Below, one piece after another: positions 1 through 8,139 of a DNA stretch of 64,000 nucleotides. The DNA comes from Aquisalibacillus elongatus (GTDB lineage: Bacteria > Bacillota > Bacilli > Bacillales > Alkalibacillaceae), in the NCBI RefSeq assembly GCF_003843875.1, contig NZ_RKRF01000007.1, forward strand, positions 496,001 through 560,000. The letters are read 5' to 3'. The notes beneath the pieces were generated by a model. The model was given only the letters and a program-made list of their open reading frames with translations, had not been told where the DNA came from and made no database searches. Every line of letters starts with the position of its first letter. Position 1 is the first letter of the stretch. A program made the position numbers and the translations under genes.

Positions 1-656
1 GCCAATTTTATCCACCCAAAATGGTTATTTATGATACAGAAACGTTATTAACATTGAGTAAGAATGAATTAAAGTCTGGATTTGCCGAGATGATCAAACA
101 TGGGTTTATAGCTGATCGCACTTTATTAGAAGGGTTAATAAAAACTTTTCCAAAGCAAATCGATCCAAATCATGCATCATTTAACCATTTATTACTTGAG
201 TCTATTAGAATTAAACAGCAAGTTGTTGAAAGTGATGAACTAGAAAAAGGTCATAGAAAAGTTTTGAATTTTGGTCATACGTTAGGTCATGCTGTTGAAG
301 CACAACAACTAGGTTATACTCACGGTGAGTGTGTGGCGTACGGTATGCTTTTCGCTCTATATTTGTCAGATTTGGAGTTAAATTATCATACATTACTAAC
401 TTCAGATCTGGTTGAATGGTTTAACCGTTTAGGTTTTCCTATCAATCTTTCATCGTCTTTAAATGTGGATAAAGTAATACAAACGATAAAATATGATAAG
501 AAAAATTCAAATGGACGTATTAATTTTATATTAATTGAGGAGACTGGAAAGCCGTATACTAAATCTTATACACCTGTTGAAATAAAACATTATTTACATA
601 CGTTTTTAACGTTAGATCTGTTAAAGGGTGGTTATATTGAAAACAATAACGGCTAA
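1..656 (+). CDS. aroB: 3-dehydroquinate synthase, C-terminal part (cut by window edge)
   Basis: C-terminal part of 3-dehydroquinate synthase, the NAD- and metal-dependent enzyme that cyclises DAHP to 3-dehydroquinate in the shikimate pathway. The frame is open from base 3 (QFYPPKMVIYD), so the N-terminus lies outside the window and the first ATG at 21 is internal. Visible family features are the GFAEMIKHGFI helix, the metal-binding segment NFGHTLGHAVE and a following HGE (THGECVAYGM). The 3' end overlaps the aroA start by 20 bp, so the two are probably translationally coupled. In B. subtilis aroH, trp, hisC and tyrA lie between aroB and aroA (aroE); here the two are adjacent. Confidence 0.95.
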   Translation, partial: QFYPPKMVIYDTETLLTLSKNELKSGFAEMIKHGFIADRTLLEGLIKTFPKQIDPNHASFNHLLLESIRIKQQVVESDELEKGHRKVLNFGHTLGHAVEAQQLGYTHGECVAYGMLFALYLSDLELNYHTLLTSDLVEWFNRLGFPINLSSSLNVDKVIQTIKYDKKNSNGRINFILIEETGKPYTKSYTPVEIKHYLHTFLTLDLLKGGYIENNNG

Positions 657-1914
657 TCAAAAAGGGTTAAAAGGAGATATTAGAGTACCTGGAGATAAGT
701 CCATTTCACATCGGTCGATTATGTTAGCTTCACTTGCTAATGGACAGACACGAATTAATAATTTTTTAAATTCGGAAGATAGCATGAGAACGGTAGAAGC
801 TTTTAAAGCGTTAGGTGTAAAAATTGAAATGGATCACACATCAGTCCTTGTACAAAGTGCTGGGTGGCAGAGATTTAAAGCACCTCAAAATCATTTGTAT
901 ATGGGGAATTCTGGTACTACTTTAAGGTTAATTAGTGGTATTTTATCTGGGTTACCGTTTGAAACGAAACTCACAGGTGATGAATCTTTGAGTAAAAGAC
1001 CGATGAAGCGGGTCATTCGTCCACTAAAAGAAATGGGTTCTACGATTGAATCAAACGATGATATGTTACCCATAACGATTCGAGGAGGAGGTTTGACACC
1101 CATTGAATATCACCTACCAGTTGATAGCGCCCAAGTAAAATCAGCCATCTTATTAGCAGGGCTTATGACAACGGGAAAAACAACAGTTATTGAACGCCAT
1201 CCAACGAGGGATCATACTGAACGTATGCTTCCACTATTTAATGGAAACATAGATAAAGACAGTAATCATATTTCTATTGATGGTCCACAGAAACTTGTGG
1301 GTACGACGATCAATATTCCTGGAGATATATCTTCAGCTTCGTTTTGGATAACCGGAGCGGTCATTACACCCAATAGCCATATTGTCTTACGAAATGTTGG
1401 ACTTAATCCAACACGTACAGGCTTAATTAGTGTTTTGAAACGGATGGGCGCAAATATTCGTACAGAAATTACAAGGTATGAGGGTGAAGAACCTGTAGGA
1501 GATATTTATGTTCAGTACTCAAAGCTTTATCGAACTGAACTCTATCAAGAGGAAGTGGCCTCTTTAATTGATGAAGTGCCACTATTAGCTTTAATAGCTA
1601 CACAATCAGAGGGGAATATGTACATTAATCACATTGAAGAGCTGAAGTATAAAGAGTCCAATCGAGTTAAGGCTATCGTCGATATGTTAAAGGCCTTAAA
1701 CGCTAACGTTGAAGAGGTGGAAGATGGAATATTTATAGAGGGTAAAAGTCGGTTGCAAGGAAATTATATTAACACGTATCACGATCATCGAGTTGCAATG
1801 GTTGCTTCTATTGCATCATTAATCACTGACGGTGCCGTGACGTTAAGTGATGGTGATTGTGTTAATATATCTTACCCAAGTTTTTATAAGGAATTGTATC
1901 GATATTCGAATTAA
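637..1914 (+). CDS. aroA: 5-enolpyruvylshikimate-3-phosphate synthase
   Basis: EPSP synthase joins shikimate-3-phosphate and phosphoenolpyruvate, the sixth shikimate-pathway step, in the cytoplasm. I chose the TTG at 637 because AAAGGGTGG (623-631) sits five bases upstream and the protein then begins MKTIT as in relatives; a GTG at 628 is in frame but lies within the ribosome site. From that start, GDKSISHRS lies at residues 19-27 (S3P/PEP-binding Lys21), GNSGTTLRL at 90-98, KRPMKRVI at about 120-127 and DHTERMLP later. Length (425 aa) is normal. The GNSGTTLRL form resembles the Gram-positive type rather than the E. coli GNAGTAMRP type. Confidence 0.95.
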   Translation: MKTITANQKGLKGDIRVPGDKSISHRSIMLASLANGQTRINNFLNSEDSMRTVEAFKALGVKIEMDHTSVLVQSAGWQRFKAPQNHLYMGNSGTTLRLISGILSGLPFETKLTGDESLSKRPMKRVIRPLKEMGSTIESNDDMLPITIRGGGLTPIEYHLPVDSAQVKSAILLAGLMTTGKTTVIERHPTRDHTERMLPLFNGNIDKDSNHISIDGPQKLVGTTINIPGDISSASFWITGAVITPNSHIVLRNVGLNPTRTGLISVLKRMGANIRTEITRYEGEEPVGDIYVQYSKLYRTELYQEEVASLIDEVPLLALIATQSEGNMYINHIEELKYKESNRVKAIVDMLKALNANVEEVEDGIFIEGKSRLQGNYINTYHDHRVAMVASIASLITDGAVTLSDGDCVNISYPSFYKELYRYSN

Positions 1915-1960
1915 GAATGATCATTATTAGTATTTTAAACGGCACGTATGGAGGGGTAAC

Positions 1961-3214
1961 ATGGATCCAATAGCAGAAGCATTAGATTTATATGAAGCTG
2001 GTAATGTCAATGAGGCGGTAAACCATATTATGGAACATGCCAATGAGATCAGTGAACAAGACCAGTTTTCAGTAGCAGAGCTACTACAGCAATGGGGTTT
2101 CTTGGATGAAGCAAGGAGACTATTTGAAGAGTTACACAGAACTTATCCAGGTGATCATCAAATTAAGTTTCAGTTAGCTGATATTTATATTGATTTAGAA
2201 ATGGACGAAGTTGCCTTAGAGTTAGTAGAAAGTATCGAACCAGATGATCCGGAATATATAAATGCCCTAATGATTTTAGCGGATATTTATCAATCTCAAG
2301 GATTAAATGAAGTGGCTGAACAAAAATTAATGCAAGCAAAAGAACTACAACCTGACAACTATTTAATTGATTTTGGCATTGCAGAGTTAGCTTTTCACAA
2401 TGGTGAGTTCCAAAAAGCTGTTGAACATTATGAAAAGATTGAATCTCATTCAGGAGAATTTCCTTTTGTAAACATTCACGAACGGTTAGCTGAATCATAT
2501 TCCTCAATTGGAAAATGGGAAGAGGCTTTATCATATTATGAAGAGCTTGAATTAAAAGAGCCAGATCCACTATTTAAATATGGTTATACGGCTTATCAAT
2601 TAAAACGTTATGATATTGCAATTAAAGTGTGGAACGATTTACTTGATTTAGATCCTGACTATACAAGCGTATACCCATATTTAGCAAAAGCCTATGAAGA
2701 AGAAGGCATTATGGATGCAGCTAGCGATGTATTAAAGAAAGGTCTTAAGAAAGACGAGCACAACATAGAACTATATATAACGATTGCTAAAAACGAGTTA
2801 AAACAAGATCATATTGAAGAAGCAAAACGATATTTAAAAGAGGCTATCGCTCTAGACCCAGGTCATGAAAAGGCAATCGTGGAACTTTATAATATTTACG
2901 AAACTCATGGCGATTGGGAAGATGCTAGAAAACTAATCGAAGAATTGAAAAAGTTCGAACCATATCCAGAAATTTTAGATTGGAAAGCAGGACAAGTTTA
3001 TAATGAACTAGAAGAATATGATTTAGCGAAGGAAGCATATACAAAAGCACATACCACTTTTCATCAGGAAGCAGACTTTTTACGTGAATATGGTTATTTC
3101 TTAGTTGAAGAAGGCCAGATTGAGCAAGCTATATCATTGTTAGAAAAGTACTTAGCGCAAAATCCTGAAGACAGAGAGACCGCTGAGTTTATTAATCGAA
3201 TGAAAGGCGAATAA
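1961..3214 (+). CDS. ypiA: TPR-repeat protein YpiA
   Basis: A 417-residue, strongly acidic protein made almost entirely of tetratricopeptide repeats, helical pairs with recurring motifs such as GKWEEALSYYEELELKEPD and DYTSVYPYLAKAYEEEG. TPR arrays are protein-interaction scaffolds; no catalytic motif or signal peptide is visible, so it should be cytoplasmic. GGAGGGG is eight bases before the ATG at 1961. Position after aroA and before ypiB/ypiF matches B. subtilis ypiA. The partner is unknown to me; function is not established from sequence. Confidence 0.88.
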   Translation: MDPIAEALDLYEAGNVNEAVNHIMEHANEISEQDQFSVAELLQQWGFLDEARRLFEELHRTYPGDHQIKFQLADIYIDLEMDEVALELVESIEPDDPEYINALMILADIYQSQGLNEVAEQKLMQAKELQPDNYLIDFGIAELAFHNGEFQKAVEHYEKIESHSGEFPFVNIHERLAESYSSIGKWEEALSYYEELELKEPDPLFKYGYTAYQLKRYDIAIKVWNDLLDLDPDYTSVYPYLAKAYEEEGIMDAASDVLKKGLKKDEHNIELYITIAKNELKQDHIEEAKRYLKEAIALDPGHEKAIVELYNIYETHGDWEDARKLIEELKKFEPYPEILDWKAGQVYNELEEYDLAKEAYTKAHTTFHQEADFLREYGYFLVEEGQIEQAISLLEKYLAQNPEDRETAEFINRMKGE

Positions 3215-3231
3215 AAAAAGAGGGTGCTAAT

Positions 3232-3777
3232 ATGGGCGTTTCAACCAATCAAAAACGTTTATTTATTAAATGGTACTTAGAAACTTTTCATACCGAAAAA
3301 CGTGAAATGGTATGGTTATTAGAATATGTTATGAAGCGAGACAATTTATTACAGAATATTCATTTTGTTTATGAAGCTCATTTATGCCCTCGTAGCATCG
3401 TTATGACATCAGACGAAAATGCAAAACGTCCTTTTAGATATTATAAAGACCATGTTGTGACAACTGATGTCGATAAAGCTTTTCATGACATTCGTTTGAA
3501 TCCCGATGAAACACTTTATATTGAATTAATTTTTGATTATAATCGTTCTTCATTAGAATATGCAGAAGTTCTAGAGGACAACCCATATTTGCCTGAAGAT
3601 TATTATTTAGAAAATGAAGACTATGTACTTCTCGAGAAGTTTTTATCAAATGCCACCTATTACTCAAAAATTAATATTTTAAAGTTAAAGATAGACCAAG
3701 CACTTGACATTGGTGATGTTGAAGGTTTCCATAAATGGAGTCAAGAATTAAATGATTTAATGAAAAGTAATCATTAA
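3232..3777 (+). CDS. ypiB: UPF0302 / IDEAL-domain protein YpiB
   Basis: A 181-residue cytoplasmic protein of the UPF0302 family (YpiB). The N-terminal two thirds carry the family core (FIKWYLETFHTEKREMVWLL, CPRSIVMTS). The last ~35 residues (LKLKIDQALDIGDVEGFHKW) look like the short helical IDEAL domain found in several small Firmicute proteins. It starts 17 bases after ypiA, with an AGGG-type ribosome site, in the conserved ypiA-ypiB-ypiF order just before the qcr operon. Biochemical role is unknown to me; the neighbourhood hints at, but does not prove, a link to the cytochrome bc complex. Confidence 0.88.
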   Translation: MGVSTNQKRLFIKWYLETFHTEKREMVWLLEYVMKRDNLLQNIHFVYEAHLCPRSIVMTSDENAKRPFRYYKDHVVTTDVDKAFHDIRLNPDETLYIELIFDYNRSSLEYAEVLEDNPYLPEDYYLENEDYVLLEKFLSNATYYSKINILKLKIDQALDIGDVEGFHKWSQELNDLMKSNH

Positions 3778-3795
3778 AAATTAGGAGACTGAATC

Positions 3796-4263
3796 ATGAA
3801 ATATAAGAATATAGACATTAATCAGTATGTAAAGGCCAAAGAATACATTGATACAGCACTGATTCCATTAATTCCTTATTCTTTTTCAAATGATCAGGAA
3901 TTGGAGGATCTAGCTTTACAAGGAGAGTACATATACCTTTTTGCTAATCAAATTGAAAAAGAGTTGAAAGGGCGAGTATTTCTAACTCCTGAATATTACT
4001 ATTTAAAAACTGATAAAATAACGGAAACTGAATCTTTTAGATTAGAACATTTGATTAATCATATGAAGAGTCAACCGTTTAAGTATATCTTTTTATTAAC
4101 ATTTGATAATAAATGGAGAAAAGTTACAAAAGATATGGATGCTGAATTAATATGGATTCCTGCAATGAAAGGTGGAGATTTGAATCAATCGGAAACACAA
4201 CAGTTGGTGCAATCACAAATCGAAGAAATTCAATCATTAATCAAAGATAGTTGGTCAGAATAA
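3796..4263 (+). CDS. ypiF: DUF2487 family protein YpiF
   Basis: A 155-residue protein matching the DUF2487/YpiF family by position and by features such as the early I-P-L-I-P-Y segment and the central FLTPEYYYLKTD strand. ATG at 3796 follows TTAGGAGACTG with good spacing, 18 bases after ypiB. No membrane segment, signal or catalytic motif is visible. It ends the operon before the qcr promoter. Its role is not known to me; conserved linkage to qcrA is the only functional hint. Confidence 0.82.
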   Translation: MKYKNIDINQYVKAKEYIDTALIPLIPYSFSNDQELEDLALQGEYIYLFANQIEKELKGRVFLTPEYYYLKTDKITETESFRLEHLINHMKSQPFKYIFLLTFDNKWRKVTKDMDAELIWIPAMKGGDLNQSETQQLVQSQIEEIQSLIKDSWSE

Positions 4264-4269
4264 TTTATG

Positions 4270-4298
4270 ACATTTTTTCATCTAAAATGTGGTTTTTA
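4270..4298 (+). terminator. weak terminator-like hairpin after ypiF
   Basis: A 7-bp A/T-rich inverted repeat (ACATTTT at 4270-4276, AAAATGT at 4284-4290) followed by GGTTTTTA. It lies directly between the ypiF stop and the qcr promoter. The stem is weak, so termination may be partial. Confidence 0.35.
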
Positions 4299-4327
4299 TT
4301 GACCGGTTTATATCTTTACGCTATTAT
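4299..4327 (+). promoter_or_regulatory. sigma-A-type promoter for qcrABC
   Basis: TTGACC (4299-4304), a 17-bp spacer and TATTAT (4322-4327), each one base from consensus. Predicted start of transcription is near 4334, giving a leader of about 65 nt before qcrA. Confidence 0.6.
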
Positions 4328-4400
4328 TGTATTGTCCTAATAAATATGTGTATCATCAATACCCTGTTCGTTGTAATTGATGAATAGAGGGGGGAAAGAC

Positions 4401-4910
4401 ATGACTGATAAGAAGAACCAAGTATCAAGACGACAATTTTTGAATTATACGCTTACTGGTGTAGGTGGTTTTATGGGTGCGGCATTAGTTGCGCCAATGG
4501 TAGGTTTTGCTGTGGACCCTTTATTAAAAGGTGAGAAAGACACTGATTTTGTTTACGTAATGGATGAAAATGAAATCACAAACGAACCACAACGTAAAAC
4601 CTTTAAAGTCGATCAAGTAGATGGCTGGTATGAGTCACAAGTTGATCGAACAGCATGGGTCTTTAGAGATGAAAATGGAGAGATTCTTGCACTATCACCA
4701 GTATGTACTCATTTAGGTTGTACGGTAGACTGGAATTCAAGAGAAGAATTCTCTAATGAATTTTTCTGTCCTTGTCACGACGGTCGTTATGATAAGAACG
4801 GTGTTAATATTGCAGACACACCACCTACAGAGCCTTTACATGCTTATGAGTACAAAGTTGAAGACGGAAAATTATATCTAGGAAAAGCGAAATCAAGAAA
4901 GGAGGCGTAA
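4401..4910 (+). CDS. qcrA: menaquinol:cytochrome c reductase, Rieske iron-sulfur subunit
   Basis: Rieske subunit of the Bacillus-type bc complex that oxidises menaquinol and passes electrons to cytochrome c at the outer face of the membrane. From the ATG at 4401 (AGGGGGGAAAGAC directly upstream) it has 169 residues. SRRQFLNY at 9-16 is a twin-arginine motif followed by a hydrophobic anchor (about 17-40), as expected for a Tat-exported folded 2Fe-2S protein. The cluster ligands are in CTHLGC (102-107) and CPCH (123-126). An in-frame ATG at 4377 lacks a ribosome site. A Tat translocase is encoded at 41735-42953. Confidence 0.95.
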   Translation: MTDKKNQVSRRQFLNYTLTGVGGFMGAALVAPMVGFAVDPLLKGEKDTDFVYVMDENEITNEPQRKTFKVDQVDGWYESQVDRTAWVFRDENGEILALSPVCTHLGCTVDWNSREEFSNEFFCPCHDGRYDKNGVNIADTPPTEPLHAYEYKVEDGKLYLGKAKSRKEA

Positions 4911-4913
4911 TAG

Positions 4914-5588
4914 ATGCTGCATAAGTTGTATGATTGGATCGATGAGCGATTAGATATTACGCCTATTTGGCGAGATATCGCTGACCACGAAGTTCCTGAA
5001 CATGTTAATCCAGCACACCACTTTTCAGCATTTGTTTACTGTTTTGGTGGTTTAACATTTTTCGTAACAGTTATTCAGATTTTATCCGGCATGTTTTTAA
5101 CCATGTACTATGTTCCTGACATTGTAAATGCTTGGGAATCAGTTAAATATTTACAAACTCAAGTTGCCCACGGCCAAATAGTAAGAGGTATGCACCACTG
5201 GGGAGCAAGTGTTGTTATCGTAATGATTTTCCTACATACATTACGTGTCTTTTTCCAAGGTGCGTATAAAAAACCTCGTGAGCTTAACTGGGTCGTAGGT
5301 GTATTATTATTCTTTGTGATGTTAGGTTTAGGTTTCACAGGATATCTATTACCTTGGGATAATAAAGCATTCTTCGCGACTCAAGTTGGTCTTGAAATCG
5401 CAGAAAGTGTTCCGTATATCGGTGGAGATCTGAAAACTTTACTAGCGGGTGATCCTGAAATTGTGGGTGCGAAAACATTAGCGCGTTTCTTTGCGATACA
5501 TGTTTTCTTCTTACCAGCAGCACTGTTTGCATTAATGGGTGCTCACTTTATTATGATTAGACGTCAAGGTATTTCAGGTCCACTATAA
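4914..5588 (+). CDS. qcrB: menaquinol:cytochrome c reductase, cytochrome b6-type subunit
   Basis: Cytochrome b6-like membrane subunit (224 aa, four main helices) carrying the b hemes and quinone sites. Candidate heme ligands are His94/95 and His108 in HHWGASVVIVMIFLH, and His196 and His211. Cys43 (VYCFGG) sits at the same number as the cysteine known to bind the extra covalent heme in B. subtilis QcrB. AAGGAGGCG lies eight bases upstream, inside the end of qcrA, and only three bases separate the two genes. Confidence 0.95.
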   Translation: MLHKLYDWIDERLDITPIWRDIADHEVPEHVNPAHHFSAFVYCFGGLTFFVTVIQILSGMFLTMYYVPDIVNAWESVKYLQTQVAHGQIVRGMHHWGASVVIVMIFLHTLRVFFQGAYKKPRELNWVVGVLLFFVMLGLGFTGYLLPWDNKAFFATQVGLEIAESVPYIGGDLKTLLAGDPEIVGAKTLARFFAIHVFFLPAALFALMGAHFIMIRRQGISGPL

Positions 5589-5620
5589 GTTTTACTAAGT
5601 CATGAAAAGGAGGGAACACC

Positions 5621-6442
5621 GTGCAAAGAGGTAAAGGAATGAAATTTGTTGAGGATTCACGTGTCCTCGATAAAGAAAGTCGTAATAAAATACCAAAAGA
5701 TTATTCAGAATACCCAGGTAGAACGGAAGCGTTTTGGCCGAACTTCTTATTGAAGGAATGGTTAGTCGGCGCTGTATTTCTAATTGGTTTTCTATGCCTA
5801 GTTGCGGCACACCCATCACCATTAGAACAACAGGCTGACCCAAACAACGCTTCTTATATCCCGTTACCGGACTGGTATTTCTTATTCTTATATGAATTAT
5901 TGAAGTATGAATTTGCAGCAGGTGACTATGTTGTGATTGGTACAGTTGTCATCCCAGGCCTTGCGTTTGGTGCTCTATTAATAGCTCCGTTCTTAGATCG
6001 AGGACCAGAGCGTAGACCTTCAAAACGACCAATTGCTACAGGGTTAATGTTGCTTGGTGTCATTGCTACGATTTGGTTAACATATGAATCTGTAGAAGCT
6101 GTTAATTGGGAAGATAGAGCCAATTACTCAGTAGAAGCAGTCCCTGATGTAGAGATTGATGAAGAAGACCCAGGATATGAAGTTTACCAAAACAATTGTA
6201 TGAGTTGTCATGGTGGACAATTAGAAGGTAATCCTGCGTCAGGTGGCCCTTCACTAGTTGGTATTCCACATGGAAAAGAGGCACTTAAAGACATAGCGGT
6301 AAATGGTGTTGGAGAAATGCCAGCGAACATGTTCGAAGGTACTGATGAAGAATTAGACCAATTAGCGGAATTCATTATATCTGTAAATGAACAGGCTAAT
6401 GGTGAAGGTGAAGAAGGCGAATCTGAAGAAGAATCTGAATAA
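5621..6442 (+). CDS. qcrC: menaquinol:cytochrome c reductase, fused subunit IV / cytochrome c
   Basis: Typical Bacillus QcrC: an N-terminal subunit-IV part (PDWYFLFLYELLKYEF around 83-98, three membrane spans near 47-65, 103-125 and 137-155) fused to a C-terminal cytochrome c domain with CMSCH at 193-197 and a probable axial Met233 in GEMPANMF. GTG at 5621 follows AAAGGAGGG with six-base spacing. The last ~15 residues are almost all Glu, Gly and Ser, an acidic tail exposed outside the membrane. qcrA, qcrB and qcrC form one operon ending in the hairpin at 6461. Confidence 0.95.
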   Translation: MQRGKGMKFVEDSRVLDKESRNKIPKDYSEYPGRTEAFWPNFLLKEWLVGAVFLIGFLCLVAAHPSPLEQQADPNNASYIPLPDWYFLFLYELLKYEFAAGDYVVIGTVVIPGLAFGALLIAPFLDRGPERRPSKRPIATGLMLLGVIATIWLTYESVEAVNWEDRANYSVEAVPDVEIDEEDPGYEVYQNNCMSCHGGQLEGNPASGGPSLVGIPHGKEALKDIAVNGVGEMPANMFEGTDEELDQLAEFIISVNEQANGEGEEGESEEESE

Positions 6443-6460
6443 TAGGTTCTGTTTTAAGTT

Positions 6461-6495
6461 AAGCTGACTTGTTTTTAAGGCAAGTCAGCTTTTTA
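6461..6495 (+). terminator. terminator of qcrABC
   Basis: 11-bp stem AAGCTGACTTG (6461-6471) with CAAGTCAGCTT (6481-6491), then TTTTAT. A classical intrinsic terminator 19 bases after the qcrC stop. Confidence 0.85.
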
Positions 6496-6558
6496 TATAA
6501 TGCAGCACGCGATTGAAACGATTTAAAAATTTAAGATCTGTAGAAAAATGGTGATTTT

Positions 6559-7158
6559 ATGTTATCTAAATACAAATTTATATTAATGGATCGTACATTT
6601 ATCATTCTTTTATTAATTATTAACTTTTTGGGGACAATTTACGGGTATATTTGGTATGAATATCAACTAGTACGTACACCGCTACATTTCATTCCATTTG
6701 TCCCAGATAGTCCAACTGCGTCATTGTTTTTTGTTATAGTATTAATCGGGTTTCTTGCCGGAAAACACTACAGGTTGTTTGAAGCACTAGCTATGTTAAC
6801 GTTATTTAAGTATGGTGTTTGGGCAGTCGTAATGAACATTTTAACGTTTAATGAGACAGGGATCATCACTTTTTCTGGTTTATTGTTAATTGTGTCGCAT
6901 GGTGCTATGGCTGTACAAGGTTTATTGTACGCCTCATTTTATGATATAAAACCAGTACATGTCGTTATTGCAGCTATTTGGACATTACATAATGATATTA
7001 TTGACTATGTTTATGGTATGATGCCAATTTACGGATCTCTTGATCAATATATGGAACATATAGGTTATTTCACATTTTGGTTAAGTTTAATTTCAATTTG
7101 GATAGTCTATAAGTACGGGATGGGACAACGTACTAAATCGACCTCACTAACCATATAA
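6559..7158 (+). CDS. ypjA: DUF1405 membrane protein YpjA
   Basis: A 199-residue polytopic membrane protein (about five to six helices) of the DUF1405/YpjA family, with recognisable short motifs NFLGTIYGYIWY, PDSPTASLFF and LHNDIIDYVYG. Position after qcrC matches B. subtilis. The ribosome site before the ATG at 6559 is weak. No catalytic residues are obvious and the function is unknown to me. Confidence 0.85.
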   Translation: MLSKYKFILMDRTFIILLLIINFLGTIYGYIWYEYQLVRTPLHFIPFVPDSPTASLFFVIVLIGFLAGKHYRLFEALAMLTLFKYGVWAVVMNILTFNETGIITFSGLLLIVSHGAMAVQGLLYASFYDIKPVHVVIAAIWTLHNDIIDYVYGMMPIYGSLDQYMEHIGYFTFWLSLISIWIVYKYGMGQRTKSTSLTI

Positions 7159-7186
7159 TATAAAAAAGGTTGTGGGGGCTGACTGA

Positions 7187-7366
7187 ATGGAACTAATCAG
7201 CGGCTTACTAACATTAGCCACTCACGCATCGATAAGTGCTTTTTTTGTTACTATTTTCATTATTTTTGGCGCTGTGGTCTTAACGTTAAGCTATGTAGGC
7301 TGGAAGAAGTATCATGACAACGATGAAACAGGCAAAAATATTGACCAGGAAAACGAACACAAATAA
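7187..7366 (+). CDS. 59-aa membrane protein at the ypjB locus, possible YpjB remnant
   Basis: Short ORF encoding 59 residues: MELISGLLTLATHAS, one hydrophobic helix (about 17-38, FFVTIFIIFGAVVLTLSYVG), then a charged tail starting WKKYHDN. It occupies the place of ypjB between ypjA and the zinc protease. The segment LTLSYVGWKKY resembles my recollection of the C-terminal anchor of the sporulation protein YpjB, whose large extracytoplasmic domain would then be missing. The ribosome site (GTGGGGG) is weak but correctly placed. It could also be an independent small membrane protein. Confidence 0.55.
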   Translation: MELISGLLTLATHASISAFFVTIFIIFGAVVLTLSYVGWKKYHDNDETGKNIDQENEHK

Positions 7367-7402
7367 AATAAAAGTATAGATAGAATAATGGAGGAATGCG
7401 TC

Positions 7403-8083
7403 GTGGGGTTAGGTACATTACTAATTTATTTTGCTGTCTTATTAATATTACCGCTTTGGGCTCAAAGTAAAGTTAAAAACACTTATAAAAAATATATGAA
7501 AGTTCCTAGCTCATCAGGAATGCCCGGTGCTGACGTTGCACGTAGAATTCTACAAGAAAATGGTATTTATGACGTGCGAGTTGAAGAAACTAAGGGGTTC
7601 CTCAGTGATCATTATGACCCAAGAAAGAAAGTCGTTAGATTGTCTTCTCATAACTATCATGAACCATCTAAAGCAGCAGCTGCTATTGCTGCTCACGAAG
7701 TTGGACACGCTATTCAAGATGCAGAAGATTATGCGTTTTTACGTTTTAGACATTCATTAGTACCACTAGCGAATTTAGGGTCTAACTTTTCATTCTTCTT
7801 AATTATTGCAGGTATTCTTTTAACGATACCTGGATTATTAGGTGTAGGTATTGTTTTCATGGCATTTGCTGTATTGTTTCAGTTAGTCACATTACCAGTT
7901 GAATTCAATGCATCAAATCGTGCAATGGACCAACTCGTATCAACGGGTGTCATTGCAAATAATGAACATGGTGAAACGAAGAAAGTCCTGAATGCCGCAG
8001 CATTGACATATGTTGCTGCAGCAGTAGTAGCGCTAATGGAATTAGCTCGATTTGTCTTAATGTTCTTGCATATGAACGAATAA
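7403..8083 (+). CDS. YugP-type zinc metallopeptidase
   Basis: Membrane-bound zinc peptidase of the YugP family. From the GTG at 7403, with GGAGG eight bases upstream, it has 226 residues: an N-terminal helix (about 4-20), the zinc/catalytic motif HEVGH at 98-102 on AAAIAAHEVGHAIQ, two central helices (about 123-165) and a C-terminal helix. The ATG at 7388 is in frame but overlaps the ribosome site. In B. subtilis yugP lies elsewhere, so its insertion after ypjA is a local difference. Substrate unknown. Confidence 0.88.
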   Translation: MGLGTLLIYFAVLLILPLWAQSKVKNTYKKYMKVPSSSGMPGADVARRILQENGIYDVRVEETKGFLSDHYDPRKKVVRLSSHNYHEPSKAAAAIAAHEVGHAIQDAEDYAFLRFRHSLVPLANLGSNFSFFLIIAGILLTIPGLLGVGIVFMAFAVLFQLVTLPVEFNASNRAMDQLVSTGVIANNEHGETKKVLNAAALTYVAAAVVALMELARFVLMFLHMNE

Positions 8084-8107
8084 GGTTTTTTTATATCTAA
8101 ACAAATA

Positions 8108-8134
8108 CCCAACTAGCAAATACAGCTAGTTGGG
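8108..8134. terminator. bidirectional terminator
   Basis: 10-bp perfect stem CCCAACTAGC (8108-8117) / GCTAGTTGGG (8125-8134) between the convergent zinc protease and YitT genes, with short A/T runs on both sides. Confidence 0.65.
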
Positions 8135-8139
8135 TTAAT

